In this document: in pieces, positions 33,993 to 42,203 of the stretch
How positions within the stretch are numbered: position 1 is the first letter of the stretch
Layout of the letters: every line of letters starts with the position of its first letter
Position numbers and translations under genes: made by a program
NCBI GenBank assembly: GCA_002453155.1
Contig: DKGG01000032.1
Coordinates: forward strand, 1-64,000
Length of the DNA: 64,000 bases
Direction: 5' to 3'
Source: Bdellovibrionaceae bacterium UBA6776
GTDB lineage: Bacteria > Bdellovibrionota > Bdellovibrionia > Bdellovibrionales > UBA1609
Notes under the pieces: generated by a model
Told to the model about the DNA's origin: nothing
Databases searched by the model: none
What the model saw: only the letters and a program-made list of their open reading frames with translations

Positions 33993-34556
33993 CTAAGCTT
34001 CCGAGCCTTGCGGGGCAAGGTCTTGTGCAGGTTCTATGGGACAATGGTGATAGGTCAGGCGGGAATCCGTCAAAGAGGTCAAATTGTCCTCGTTGAGCAA
34101 CTGATGCCGTCCTAAACGGGTGATAAAAAGAGGGAAGCCCCAGTGCCACGGTGCTCCTTTGGGGTCAAAAAGCTGAATCATGGACATCTTGGTTGTGAAT
34201 CCCGTTTCCGTATAAGCTCGGCGCAAAGCCATCCACACTTCTTTGGGGGGGCAAGGGACTTCTAAAGGTTGAGCGAATGCGGTGTGGGAAACCATGTGGA
34301 GTCCCGCTTTAATATTGGTGGTCAGATTTGCTTCCAGGTCATTGGTGTCAAAGACCAAATCCACTTCGGGCAGTTTTCGACTGTTTAATATGACGTGGTC
34401 AGCAGCTGTTCCAGACAAAACAACAATTGGATTGAGGTCTAAGCTTTGGAGATTTTCAATTTGGCGGTCTAAAAAAATAAGCTCGTTGTCGGTGTCGCGC
34501 CGAAGTGCAAAATGATTGCAGTCTTGTCTGTATCCAGCGAGAAGTAAAACATCCAT
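33993..34556 (-). CDS. MobA-like NTP-transferase fold protein, degenerate
   Basis: 187 residues. The start MDVLLLAGYRQDC resembles the LAGG nucleotide loop of MobA/GlmU-type nucleotidyltransferases, followed by a LDRQIENLQSLDLNPIVVLSG segment typical of the fold and an Asp motif near VDLVFDTND. The canonical GGxSxRMG residues are missing, so catalysis is doubtful. AGAGGA precedes the ATG. It lies between tonB (24 nt) and the E1 gene (42 nt), an operon arrangement with no obvious functional logic. Confidence 0.6.
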   Translation of the reverse strand: MDVLLLAGYRQDCNHFALRRDTDNELIFLDRQIENLQSLDLNPIVVLSGTAADHVILNSRKLPEVDLVFDTNDLEANLTTNIKAGLHMVSHTAFAQPLEVPCPPKEVWMALRRAYTETGFTTKMSMIQLFDPKGAPWHWGFPLFITRLGRHQLLNEDNLTSLTDSRLTYHHCPIEPAQDLAPQGSEA

Positions 34557-34580
34557 GTTGTTATCCTCTGTGTTCTTCTT

Positions 34581-35408
34581 TTAGGCCTCTAAAATAAAAT
34601 CCCAACGGATTTTAATTGTTCCATCAGTTTCAATCATTCCCTCCGGAGGATTGGGAAAGGGTGCCGCAGCTTCAAAGGCTTCAATTGCTGCTGCATCCAA
34701 ATCGACCACTCCACTTGCCGAAAGAACTTCCACTTTCATTAAGCTCCCGCTTTTGTCCAAGATGACCAAAACTTGAGTCACTCGGTCGTGAGCGGAAGCA
34801 ATGTTACGTCCTTGCTTGTAGATAATTTTAACCTTTTCTTTGACCTTAGGCCCCCAGTGTTGGCGAATTTGGTCTTTGATCCGAGCGTAGTAGGAGTAGT
34901 AAACAAATTCCCGTGTGCTCAATAAAGTCTGAAGGCCAGACTTCACTTCTTTCAAATGGTCGTCCGTCTGGGATCTTTGCGCATTCAGTTCCCCTTCGCC
35001 TTCAAAGTCTGAAATTTTCTTGGACTTAAAGCTTGGAACCAGTTTTTCAAGAGAGGGAATTTCTCCCTTCTCGACCTTTTTCATTTCTTTAGATTTTGTG
35101 CCGCCACCTGCAGAATTTTGGAATTGTCCAGTGGCATCAGCTTTGGTTTGCTCTAAGACTTTTTGATCAAAGGCGCTCAGGAACTTTGCCTTTTCGTCCT
35201 TCTCGTCGTTGATTTGGCGTTGCTGTTCTACAATTTGCTGGTTCTTAAGTATCGACGGGTCGATGTATGAAATTTCAACCTTTTCCAGGGTGGCGTCGGA
35301 CTGAGGGGAAATCAAAGTGGGAAGCCATGCAGACAATACGAAAACAAAGTGGGCAAAGAGCGAAAGCCCCAGAAAGAAGACGATGGGTTGTATTTTTCGT
35401 TTAAACAT
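34581..35408 (-). CDS. TonB-family energy transducer
   Basis: 275 residues: a short cytoplasmic N-terminus, one membrane helix (about 9-30, IVFFLGLSLFAHFVFVLSAW), a charged Gln/Lys/Glu-rich periplasmic linker (60-175) and a C-terminal TonB domain (about 195-275). The domain contains VILDKSGSLMKVEVLSASG and the AAPFPNPPEG motif. It couples the inner-membrane proton gradient to outer-membrane transporters through ExbB/ExbD; such a pair lies at 59746-60785. It heads the tonB - NTase-like - E1 - hydrolase operon, divergent from the PP2C gene. Confidence 0.85.
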   Translation of the reverse strand: MFKRKIQPIVFFLGLSLFAHFVFVLSAWLPTLISPQSDATLEKVEISYIDPSILKNQQIVEQQRQINDEKDEKAKFLSAFDQKVLEQTKADATGQFQNSAGGGTKSKEMKKVEKGEIPSLEKLVPSFKSKKISDFEGEGELNAQRSQTDDHLKEVKSGLQTLLSTREFVYYSYYARIKDQIRQHWGPKVKEKVKIIYKQGRNIASAHDRVTQVLVILDKSGSLMKVEVLSASGVVDLDAAAIEAFEAAAPFPNPPEGMIETDGTIKIRWDFILEA

Positions 35409-35461
35409 TCATGCCTCAAAGATTTTATCGGCGAAGCCGCTTGGGTTTTTGAGGCCAGTCT

Positions 35462-36244
35462 TTGAAAAGACCCTCGACTTTTAGAGATGAATTTCGCAGA
35501 CTTAAAACTATGCGATTTGATTTTTTTGCTCAGACAGACGTGGGTCTCAAAAGAGAAATCAATCAGGACTCCATTTTGGTGGATCCTGAGATCAATCTCT
35601 TTGTTGTGGCCGATGGAATGGGGGGCCACAAAGGCGGAGAGGTGGCTTCTGGAATCGCTATCGAGACCGTTCGAGAAGTTTTCTTAAAAGGTTTAAATTC
35701 AAATTCTCTTCTTCCTCAGCAGCTGGTTGAACAGGCTTACAAAGAGGCCAGTCGCCGCATTCATCACGTCAGTACGGTTGAAAGTCCGGATCTTATGGGA
35801 ATGGGCACCACCATGGTTTTGTTGTGGGCGCATCGGGGGAAGATCTTTATCGGAAATGTAGGGGACTCCCGTGCCTATTTGATTCGAGGTGAAAATCTCA
35901 TGTGGCAGGTTACGGAGGATCATTCGCTGATCAACGAGCAAGTTCGAGCGGGAGTTCTGACTGAGGAAGAGGCCCCCAAGGTGATCGGTCGGAACGTTAT
36001 TACGCGAAGCGTTGGATTTGAGCGAGATGTCCGAGTGGACATCTTTCAGCGCGATTTTCGTCCGGATGAGAAGTTTCTTTTGTGCTCCGATGGGCTTTCT
36101 AGCCTCGTCTCTGCGGAAAGAATTGCTAAAATAGCAAATAACCCCTCTCCAGAGCAGGTCGTCATCGACTGCATTGAAGAGGCAAAAAAAGAGGGCGGAG
36201 ACGACAACATTTCGGTGATATGCTTGTCGCCTCAAGGCTTATAA
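35462..36244 (+). CDS. PP2C-type serine/threonine protein phosphatase
   Basis: Metal-dependent phosphatase, about 244-260 residues. Motifs follow the PPM order: TDVGLKREINQDS, FVVADGMGGHKGGEVAS, MGTTMV, GNVGDSRAYL, TEDHSLINEQV, LLCSDGLSSLV and GGDDNISVI. All metal-binding aspartates are present. TTG 35462 has GAGG 7 nt upstream; ATG 35510 (MRFDFFAQ) gives a more typical N-terminus but has no SD, so the start is undecided. The partner kinase is not in the window. The M23 peptidase follows 46 nt later from its own promoter. Confidence 0.92.
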   Translation: MKRPSTFRDEFRRLKTMRFDFFAQTDVGLKREINQDSILVDPEINLFVVADGMGGHKGGEVASGIAIETVREVFLKGLNSNSLLPQQLVEQAYKEASRRIHHVSTVESPDLMGMGTTMVLLWAHRGKIFIGNVGDSRAYLIRGENLMWQVTEDHSLINEQVRAGVLTEEEAPKVIGRNVITRSVGFERDVRVDIFQRDFRPDEKFLLCSDGLSSLVSAERIAKIANNPSPEQVVIDCIEEAKKEGGDDNISVICLSPQGL

Positions 36245-36253
36245 AAAGGACAA

Positions 36254-36282
36254 TTGACGCGCGCAGGCGGCAAACCTAGAGT
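36254..36282 (+). promoter_or_regulatory. Sigma-70-type promoter of the M23 peptidase, probably leaderless
   Basis: TTGACG (36254-36259), a 17-nt spacer, then TAGAGT (36277-36282). The ATG begins only 8 nt after the -10, and the intervening GAGTAAAA is not a convincing SD, so transcription probably starts at or beside the start codon. Confidence 0.6.
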
Positions 36283-36290
36283 GAGTAAAA

Positions 36291-37307
36291 ATGGAATCTA
36301 AAAAGTACACGGTAGTGATAGCCCCAAACAGTGAGGGGAGAAGTTGGACCTTCGCGGTTTCTTCGGCGTGGACCAAGGCCGTGGTTGCCTTTTCGTTTTT
36401 GCTTTCCTTGATTTTACTTACAGCCATTACAGATTATGCGGGCCTTTTGATGAAGGCGCGAGAAAACGAAAAGCTGCGCGCAGAGAACAAGGTCTTGCGA
36501 AAGCAGTTTTCTGAAGTGGAAGAAAAGGTTTCTTCTTTGGAAGCCGGTCTCGATCGCATTCAAACTTTGACCAAAAAATTGAAGCTCATCACCAACATTG
36601 GCGATGAAAACCGGGCCTTGAAATTGGCTTACAGTGCCAGCACTCGTCCCATGCCAGTGAATGTGGAAGAGCTTTCCGAAGAAGGTTCAGATCGTCAGCC
36701 TTCCTCGGAAATGTGGGCCGCAGATCCTTTGAGACATTCGGCCGATCTGCCTGTGGATGAGCAAGATGGAGAATTGGCTCAGCGCAAAGAATTGGTCAAA
36801 GATTTTGCAACTCTTTCCGTTCGCATTGATCGAGTCTTAAAGGACTCCCAACTGGGCGAGCAAAGTTTGATCAAAGTTTGGGACTCCTTGTCCGATCGAA
36901 AAAGTTTGTTGGGTGCCACTCCCAGCATCAAGCCCGCAAGAGGATGGTTCACTTCAAAGTTTGGTTACCGTTTAGATCCATACAGTCGCCGACCTCGCTT
37001 GCATGCGGGTCTTGATATCGCGGCTCCTCCGGGAACTCCGGTTCATGCTCCTGCAGATGGAGTGGTTTCATATGTGGGGTATGAAGGTGGCTATGGAAAA
37101 TTGGTGTCTATTGATCACGGTTATGGCGTGGTCACTCGTTTTGCTCACAACTCTCGTGTCTATGTGGAGCAAGGGCAAAAGGTCAGCCGCTGGGATGTGA
37201 TCTCTGCGGTTGGAAGCACCGGAAGATCGACCGGAGCACATCTGCACTATGAAGTGCGGGTTCACGGCGTCCCCGTCGACCCCATCAACTACGTCCTTGA
37301 AGAATAA
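36291..37307 (+). CDS. M23-family peptidoglycan peptidase (LytM domain) with coiled coil
   Basis: 338 residues: a membrane helix (about 30-50), a heptad-like coiled coil (about 58-100), a charged linker, and a C-terminal LytM/M23 domain (about 215-335). Zn-ligand motifs HAGLDIA and HLHYE are intact, along with the SxFGxRLDP start of the domain. The layout is that of envelope proteins of the MepM/EnvC/NlpD type that cut or help others cut cross-bridges. It is transcribed from a promoter overlapping the end of the PP2C gene. Confidence 0.9.
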   Translation: MESKKYTVVIAPNSEGRSWTFAVSSAWTKAVVAFSFLLSLILLTAITDYAGLLMKARENEKLRAENKVLRKQFSEVEEKVSSLEAGLDRIQTLTKKLKLITNIGDENRALKLAYSASTRPMPVNVEELSEEGSDRQPSSEMWAADPLRHSADLPVDEQDGELAQRKELVKDFATLSVRIDRVLKDSQLGEQSLIKVWDSLSDRKSLLGATPSIKPARGWFTSKFGYRLDPYSRRPRLHAGLDIAAPPGTPVHAPADGVVSYVGYEGGYGKLVSIDHGYGVVTRFAHNSRVYVEQGQKVSRWDVISAVGSTGRSTGAHLHYEVRVHGVPVDPINYVLEE

Positions 37308-37324
37308 AGTGCGTGGCACCTTAA

Positions 37325-40300
37325 TTAGCCGGTGGTGAGCATGCCGCAGGCAATTCCGACCAAAGTTTCTTTCAAAAGTTTTTCATCGTTTCGAGACATG
37401 GCAATCACTTGCAACAGATTTAAAATGTGAATGTAGGGTGAGCGCAGCAAAATGCTCTCCTCCAGCCAAGGACGGTGCCAAATCAGGCGCTCTCGTCCTG
37501 AGATCTCGCGACAAAATTCAACGGTTTTTTTATATTCTTCCCGAAACATTTTTAATATTTCTCGAGCAGATCCCGGAGAAAAATGTGTCAGATATTGTGC
37601 CCAAACACACAGCTCCACCTTTGCCAAGGTGAATCCCGTTTGTTTTACAAAAGAGGCAAAGAACGGATCGCCTTTAAAATAATCTTTCAATTCGTTCTGC
37701 TCTTCCAAAGAGAGCTTCTTCCAAGCGGAGCCGACTCCCCACCAAGTGGGAAAGAGCACACGAGATTGGGTCCAACATAAAACCCAAGGAATGGCTCTTA
37801 AGGATTGAACCGATGCTTGGGGGGTAGGGCGCTTTGAAGGGCGAGAACCTATCTTTAAAACTTCCAAATAATTGTAAGGCGTTGAATTCAGACAGGTGCC
37901 TAACAGTTCTGGTGAAGAAACAAAGTCCACATAACTTTTCTCAACAGAATCTCGAAATTTTTTAAATGCAGGAGGAGATTTCATCCGAGTGGAGCGGAAC
38001 CTTCTCAATCGAAGCTCTTGTGCAAAATGAAGCCCTTGGGAATGAAGGATTTCTTTGGTCGCAAAAGTTCTTTGAATCATCTCTCCTTGAATGGTGAGTT
38101 TTGGAGCCTTGGTCGAAGAGGTGGGCCACCATGAAATCTGATCTTTGATGTTTCCTCCCCCACGGGCAACGCTTCCGCCAGAGCCGTGAAAGATCACCGG
38201 ATTCAATTTATAGCGCTTTCCCACTTTGGAAACTTTAGACATGGCGGACTTGATCAAAGAACGACTGGAAAGAACCCCCACCTGCTTTGCAGAATCGGAG
38301 TAACCCACCATCACTTCTAATTTTCCATTCCACTTGCTGCGCATGGTGGAAAGCACTTTCTTTTGAGAAAGCCACTCTTCAAGAATTTTTTCCGAGGACT
38401 TTAGGGACTCTTTGCTTTCAAAAAGAGGAATGACCGGAAGTCCGTTGTGCGTGCAATTTTTAACGATCAAAGACATCGCGTTTTGAAGGTCTTTTGAAGT
38501 TTCACAATGAGATATCACAAGGCCCCGTGCATAGTCCGTGGATTCTCCACCTTTGCTGATCTTTGCAAGGGTGGAAAGCATCTTGGCAATGGGTGCTTTT
38601 GAATCTTTGAGAGCTTCGGCAATTTTTCCGGAGTCTTCTCTCAGTTCAATGGGAAGAACAAGAGCCGGAAAGATCTCAAAAACCCGCTTGATCAGTTGAA
38701 TGCGGTGGTGATTTTGAACGTGGAAATTGGCTTGCTCCACGTAGTGATAGAACGAGTACATCCACATTGCAACTTTCCGTCCATCGCTGGCTTTGATGTC
38801 AGCAAGTCCTGAAAGTAGACTTTTTAATTTTGTCAGTGCCTTTTTATCAAAGCTTTTAATTTTGATAAATTCTTGCAGCTCTTCCAAATCTTTTAGAATG
38901 TCGTCGATCTGCACTCTTAAAAACTTCAACAGATGTGAGCGCGAATGGTTAAAGCACTCCACCATGGTCACTTCATTCACTCCAGGGTGTCCGTCTTTAT
39001 CTCCTCCGACCCAGGTGCGAAGACGTATGCGGTAAGGCTCTCTTTGAGTGAGGATAAATTTTAAAATAGGTTCATGAAAAATAATGGAATAAATGTATTC
39101 GGCCTCATCGATCACCTTTGGAGGATGAGTTTTAACCAATGGGATGGAAATCAAAGAATGAAGGTGGGTGGAAATTTCGTCTTCATTGAAAGAAAAATTA
39201 TTTTCCAACCCTTCAAGAATAAGAACCGAAAGTTTCTTAAAAATTTCAATCACCAAGGGGGCTCGTGCCTCAGTGGGATGTGCCGTCAGCACAAAGGTCA
39301 AATCCATTTGAGTCGATCTTTGGGGAAAAGGGGTCTTTTGCCTCTGCCTCCAAGTGCGGTAGGAGCTTTCACAGGCATTGATCAACTCGAGCATCAACGC
39401 AAAGGAATGGGCAATTTTCAACTGGTGTTCAGGAGTTTCTTTTTGAAGTTTTTTAAGAAGAGGAGCCAAGTTTAAATCGGTTTTCTTGGTTCGCATCAGC
39501 TTGAGAGTTTTGCGGTAGGTTTCTATTTTTTCAAAAAAATATCGTCCCTCTTGCTCTTTCAAACACTGGCCCAAAAGCAAAGTCATTTTGCGAACAGTTC
39601 GTCGAAGTTCTTTGGGAAGAAATTCCACGTTGAGCTTTTGATGCTCTAGAAAAAACTCCACACTTTCTTTTTGTTTTTTAAAGTCCCGATCTGTGGCCAC
39701 ATTTGGATTGAGCCATTCGATAACCGCCGCATATCCAAGGCTTTCGGGATCGTTATAAAGGTAATTTCCGGCGGTATCGATGGGGACAAAACCCTGTGAC
39801 AACTGAAAGGAAAGGGTCGGGTCGAAGATCTCTTTTTCATAAACTTTTTTGACGTACTCTTGGGGAGTCATTCGGTCTTTGAACTTCGAATAGCCTCGAA
39901 GCCGAGCTCCCGCACGAATTCTTGAAAGCCCATACTTGTGGGCAATTTCCTGGCGCCCTTTGTAGAGCATTTTTCCCAAGCCTTTTCCGCGGTACTCCGG
40001 GTCCACCATGACTTCTGCCCCATAAAGGGTTTTGCCTTTTTTAGGGTTGTGATTGTGAAAAAAGCCAGAGGAGGTGAAGTCCACCCAATTGTCCTGGGGC
40101 GAGTAATCGGACCAGGAAATGATCAGGCTGAATGCCATTCCGACCACTTTTCCAGTTTTCTTTTCGATGATGATCAATTGTCCATCAGGAAAATAAAGGC
40201 GATGTGCGTGAAGTTGATCCATGCGCCAAGGTTTCGAGAAGGGGTAAACGCGCAAGCAAAGCTCTTGAATTTCCTTAAAGTGCTCAGGCTCGGGGTGAAT

Positions 40301-40342
40301 CATTTCAAATTCATTGGTCGGAAGGTTTTTGTTTTTAGGCAT
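37325..40342 (-). CDS. ppc: GNAT acetyltransferase domain fused to phosphoenolpyruvate carboxylase
   Basis: 1005 residues. Residues about 12-212 form a GNAT domain with the acetyl-CoA loop EYRGKGLG (117-123). Its C-terminal half (RGYSKFKDRMTPQEY, SFQLSQGF, GYAAVIEWLNP) matches the GNAT subtype found fused to nitrilases, as in YhcX. Residues about 215-1005 are PEP carboxylase: LTAHPTE (352-358), GGDKDGHP (446-453), GYSDSAK (680-686), FHGSGGSVARGGG (718-730), GSRPSKR (832-838) and RAIPW (849-853). Expected reaction: PEP plus bicarbonate to oxaloacetate. Two Arg that bind PEP phosphate in E. coli (396 and 581, from memory) are Lys449 and Ser721 here, and the terminal Asn of NTG is Thr. Acetyl-CoA activates many PEP carboxylases, so the GNAT part may be a sensor. 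Confidence 0.93.
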   Translation of the reverse strand: MPKNKNLPTNEFEMIHPEPEHFKEIQELCLRVYPFSKPWRMDQLHAHRLYFPDGQLIIIEKKTGKVVGMAFSLIISWSDYSPQDNWVDFTSSGFFHNHNPKKGKTLYGAEVMVDPEYRGKGLGKMLYKGRQEIAHKYGLSRIRAGARLRGYSKFKDRMTPQEYVKKVYEKEIFDPTLSFQLSQGFVPIDTAGNYLYNDPESLGYAAVIEWLNPNVATDRDFKKQKESVEFFLEHQKLNVEFLPKELRRTVRKMTLLLGQCLKEQEGRYFFEKIETYRKTLKLMRTKKTDLNLAPLLKKLQKETPEHQLKIAHSFALMLELINACESSYRTWRQRQKTPFPQRSTQMDLTFVLTAHPTEARAPLVIEIFKKLSVLILEGLENNFSFNEDEISTHLHSLISIPLVKTHPPKVIDEAEYIYSIIFHEPILKFILTQREPYRIRLRTWVGGDKDGHPGVNEVTMVECFNHSRSHLLKFLRVQIDDILKDLEELQEFIKIKSFDKKALTKLKSLLSGLADIKASDGRKVAMWMYSFYHYVEQANFHVQNHHRIQLIKRVFEIFPALVLPIELREDSGKIAEALKDSKAPIAKMLSTLAKISKGGESTDYARGLVISHCETSKDLQNAMSLIVKNCTHNGLPVIPLFESKESLKSSEKILEEWLSQKKVLSTMRSKWNGKLEVMVGYSDSAKQVGVLSSRSLIKSAMSKVSKVGKRYKLNPVIFHGSGGSVARGGGNIKDQISWWPTSSTKAPKLTIQGEMIQRTFATKEILHSQGLHFAQELRLRRFRSTRMKSPPAFKKFRDSVEKSYVDFVSSPELLGTCLNSTPYNYLEVLKIGSRPSKRPTPQASVQSLRAIPWVLCWTQSRVLFPTWWGVGSAWKKLSLEEQNELKDYFKGDPFFASFVKQTGFTLAKVELCVWAQYLTHFSPGSAREILKMFREEYKKTVEFCREISGRERLIWHRPWLEESILLRSPYIHILNLLQVIAMSRNDEKLLKETLVGIACGMLTTG

Positions 40343-40450
40343 TCCTCAATTGAATCTGGAGAAGGAACTCTTGGCTAGCATTAACGCAGGTCGGGTGGGG
40401 GGAGGGAGACGTCTGGAAATGAAGATTTGCATTCATAAAAAACGGGCATA

Positions 40451-40482
40451 AAAAAAGCGAGATGAAAACATCTCGCTTTTTT
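40451..40482 (-). terminator. Rho-independent terminator of truA-rplM-rpsI
   Basis: GCGAGATG / CATCTCGC with a 4-nt loop and flanking A/T tracts forms a perfect hairpin 24 nt after the rpsI stop; the U-tract reads correctly on the minus strand. Confidence 0.93.
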
Positions 40483-40505
40483 CGAATCGTCTTTCGAAGA
40501 ATCGA

Positions 40506-40901
40506 TTAACGTTTAGAGAACTGAGTGCTTCGACGAGCTTTATGGCGTCCGTATTTTTTACGTTCAACCATACGAGAATCTCGCTTCAACAAACCGGCCT
40601 TTTTCAAGGGGCTTCGAAGATCCGCGTCTGCAGCAACCAAGGCACGAGCGATTCCGTGTCGAACGGCTTCGCTTTGTCCTGTGACTCCGCCACCGGTTAC
40701 AGTGATTCGAACATCAAAGTTTTTTCCTGTGTCTGTCACAGAAAAAGGCTGCTTAATAACCGCCCGAGAGCTGAGAGTGGGAAAGAACTCAGAAGCGTCT
40801 TTACCATTCACAGTGATTTTACCAGATCCAGACTTCAAGAAAACTCGCGCTTTGCTGGTTTTTCGTCGTCCTGTTGCATAGAAGTATTTGTCGGCAGCCA
40901 T
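40506..40901 (-). CDS. rpsI: Ribosomal protein uS9
   Basis: Small-subunit protein S9, 131 residues. The N-terminal YFYATGRRKTSKARV, the VTGGGVTGQSEAVRHGIARAL core and the C-terminal KKYGRHKARRSTQFSKR tail are diagnostic; the tail's final Lys-Arg reaches the P-site tRNA. It lies 15 nt after rplM, with AAAGGA upstream, in the usual rplM-rpsI order. Confidence 0.98.
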   Translation of the reverse strand: MAADKYFYATGRRKTSKARVFLKSGSGKITVNGKDASEFFPTLSSRAVIKQPFSVTDTGKNFDVRITVTGGGVTGQSEAVRHGIARALVAADADLRSPLKKAGLLKRDSRMVERKKYGRHKARRSTQFSKR

Positions 40902-40916
40902 TTACATCGTCCTTTA

Positions 40917-41348
40917 TTATTGAATGTTTAAAGCTTCAGGTTGTTGAGCGGAGTGAGGATGTTCAGCTCCTGCATACACTTTTAATTTTTTGATCACTTG
41001 GCGAGAAAGCTTGTTCTTAGGAAGCATTCCTTTCACAGCTTCGATCACCACTTGTGCAGGATCTTTTTCGCGAAGCTGAGCCGCTGTTAATTCTTTCAAA
41101 GATCCAAAATATCTGGAGTGAGAGTAAAACTTCTCGTCATTCCATTTGTTTCCGGACATTTCGACCTTTTCGGAGTTGATCACAACAACAAAGTCTCCAC
41201 AATCCACGTGGGGAGTAAAGATCGCTTTGTTTTTTCCGCGAAGAACGGTTGCGATTTCTGTCGCCATACGACCCAAGGTCTTTCCAGAGGCGTCAATCAC
41301 CCACCATTTACGTTCCACTTCTTCCGCTTTGGCATTCCAAGTTTTCAT
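40917..41348 (-). CDS. rplM: Ribosomal protein uL13
   Basis: Large-subunit protein L13, 143 residues from ATG 41348 (AGGAGAAGGA just upstream). Diagnostic segments are WWVIDASGKTLGRMATEIA, LRGKNKAIFTPHVDCGDFVVVINSEKV and VKGMLPKNKLSRQVIKKLKVYAG. Longer upstream frames add non-conserved residues. Downstream of truA and upstream of rpsI. Confidence 0.98.
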   Translation of the reverse strand: MKTWNAKAEEVERKWWVIDASGKTLGRMATEIATVLRGKNKAIFTPHVDCGDFVVVINSEKVEMSGNKWNDEKFYSHSRYFGSLKELTAAQLREKDPAQVVIEAVKGMLPKNKLSRQVIKKLKVYAGAEHPHSAQQPEALNIQ

Positions 41349-41451
41349 GAGTTTCCTTCTCCTGAGCGTCTGCGCACAAAACTTGCGCAAAGAAAGCTCA
41401 AATTCTTATGGTTTTCGGCACTTGTTGTCAAGCTTGCTGCTGAGGGAATTC

Positions 41452-42189
41452 TCAGTAGTGAACTTTCCACAGAAACAACCCGTGTGCGGGGGCAGTATCT
41501 TTGGCCTTCGTCCGGTCTTTGGCCTCTAGAATGGACTTCAGAGCTTCGGGGGGCAAATTCTTGCGGTGTGCATAGAGTTGGAGTCCGACCAAATTTCGAA
41601 CCATTTGTTTCAAAAATCCATCCCCCTGAACCTGATACTCGATCAAGTGGGGACGGCGGACCCTCCAGAGGGAGCGATTCAAGGTCCGGATGGTGCTTGG
41701 GACGGGCGTTCCACGGGTTTGAAAGCTCTTAAAATCATGGGTGCCCAAAAAAACTTCCCCATAGGAGTTCAGGCGATCTAAATCCAGGGGGTTGGGGACC
41801 CAAAGGCTCAGCTCCTCTAGAAAAGGATTTGAGACGGGGTGATTCCAGATGCGGTAGATATAAGTCTTTCCTGTCGCACTGGCTAAGGCATGGAAATCTG
41901 AGGGAACTTGGGAAACTTTTTGAATGCTGACCCCGGCAGGAAGCAGGCGGTTCAGCTTGTAGCGCAAGTTTTCGGGAACGTCGGGCAGGTCACAATGGGC
42001 CACTTGGTTGCGGGCATGGGTTCCCGCATCGGTGCGGCCGGAGCCAAGAACGCGAATCGGTTGATTGTAGATCTTAGAGAGCAGTTCTTCCAAGAGTCCT
42101 TGAAGGGTGGGAAGTTTGGAAGCCTTTTGCTTTTGCCAACCTTCGAACGAAGTGCCTTTGTATTGAATGTCCAGTCGGATTCGAGTCAT
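41452..42189 (-). CDS. truA: tRNA pseudouridine synthase A
   Basis: Converts uridines 38-40 of the tRNA anticodon stem to pseudouridine. 245 residues, with the catalytic-Asp motif GRTDAGTHARNQVAH near residue 55, YDIQYKGT-like start (RLDIQYKGTSFEGWQKQ) and DFKSFQ. It begins 5 nt after the outer-membrane protein stop, and its SD (GGAG) lies inside a small palindrome at 42190-42203. Confidence 0.95.
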   Translation of the reverse strand: MTRIRLDIQYKGTSFEGWQKQKASKLPTLQGLLEELLSKIYNQPIRVLGSGRTDAGTHARNQVAHCDLPDVPENLRYKLNRLLPAGVSIQKVSQVPSDFHALASATGKTYIYRIWNHPVSNPFLEELSLWVPNPLDLDRLNSYGEVFLGTHDFKSFQTRGTPVPSTIRTLNRSLWRVRRPHLIEYQVQGDGFLKQMVRNLVGLQLYAHRKNLPPEALKSILEAKDRTKAKDTAPAHGLFLWKVHY

Positions 42190-42203
42190 GGAGTTAAAAC
42201 TCC
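42190..42203 (-). promoter_or_regulatory. Palindrome sequestering the truA Shine-Dalgarno
   Basis: On the minus strand GGAGTTTTAACTCC lies directly before the truA ATG. It contains both the SD (GGAG, 10 nt from ATG) and the stop codon of the preceding gene. GGAGT can pair with ACTCC, hiding the SD until ribosomes finishing the upstream gene open it, a simple design for translational coupling. Confidence 0.4.
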
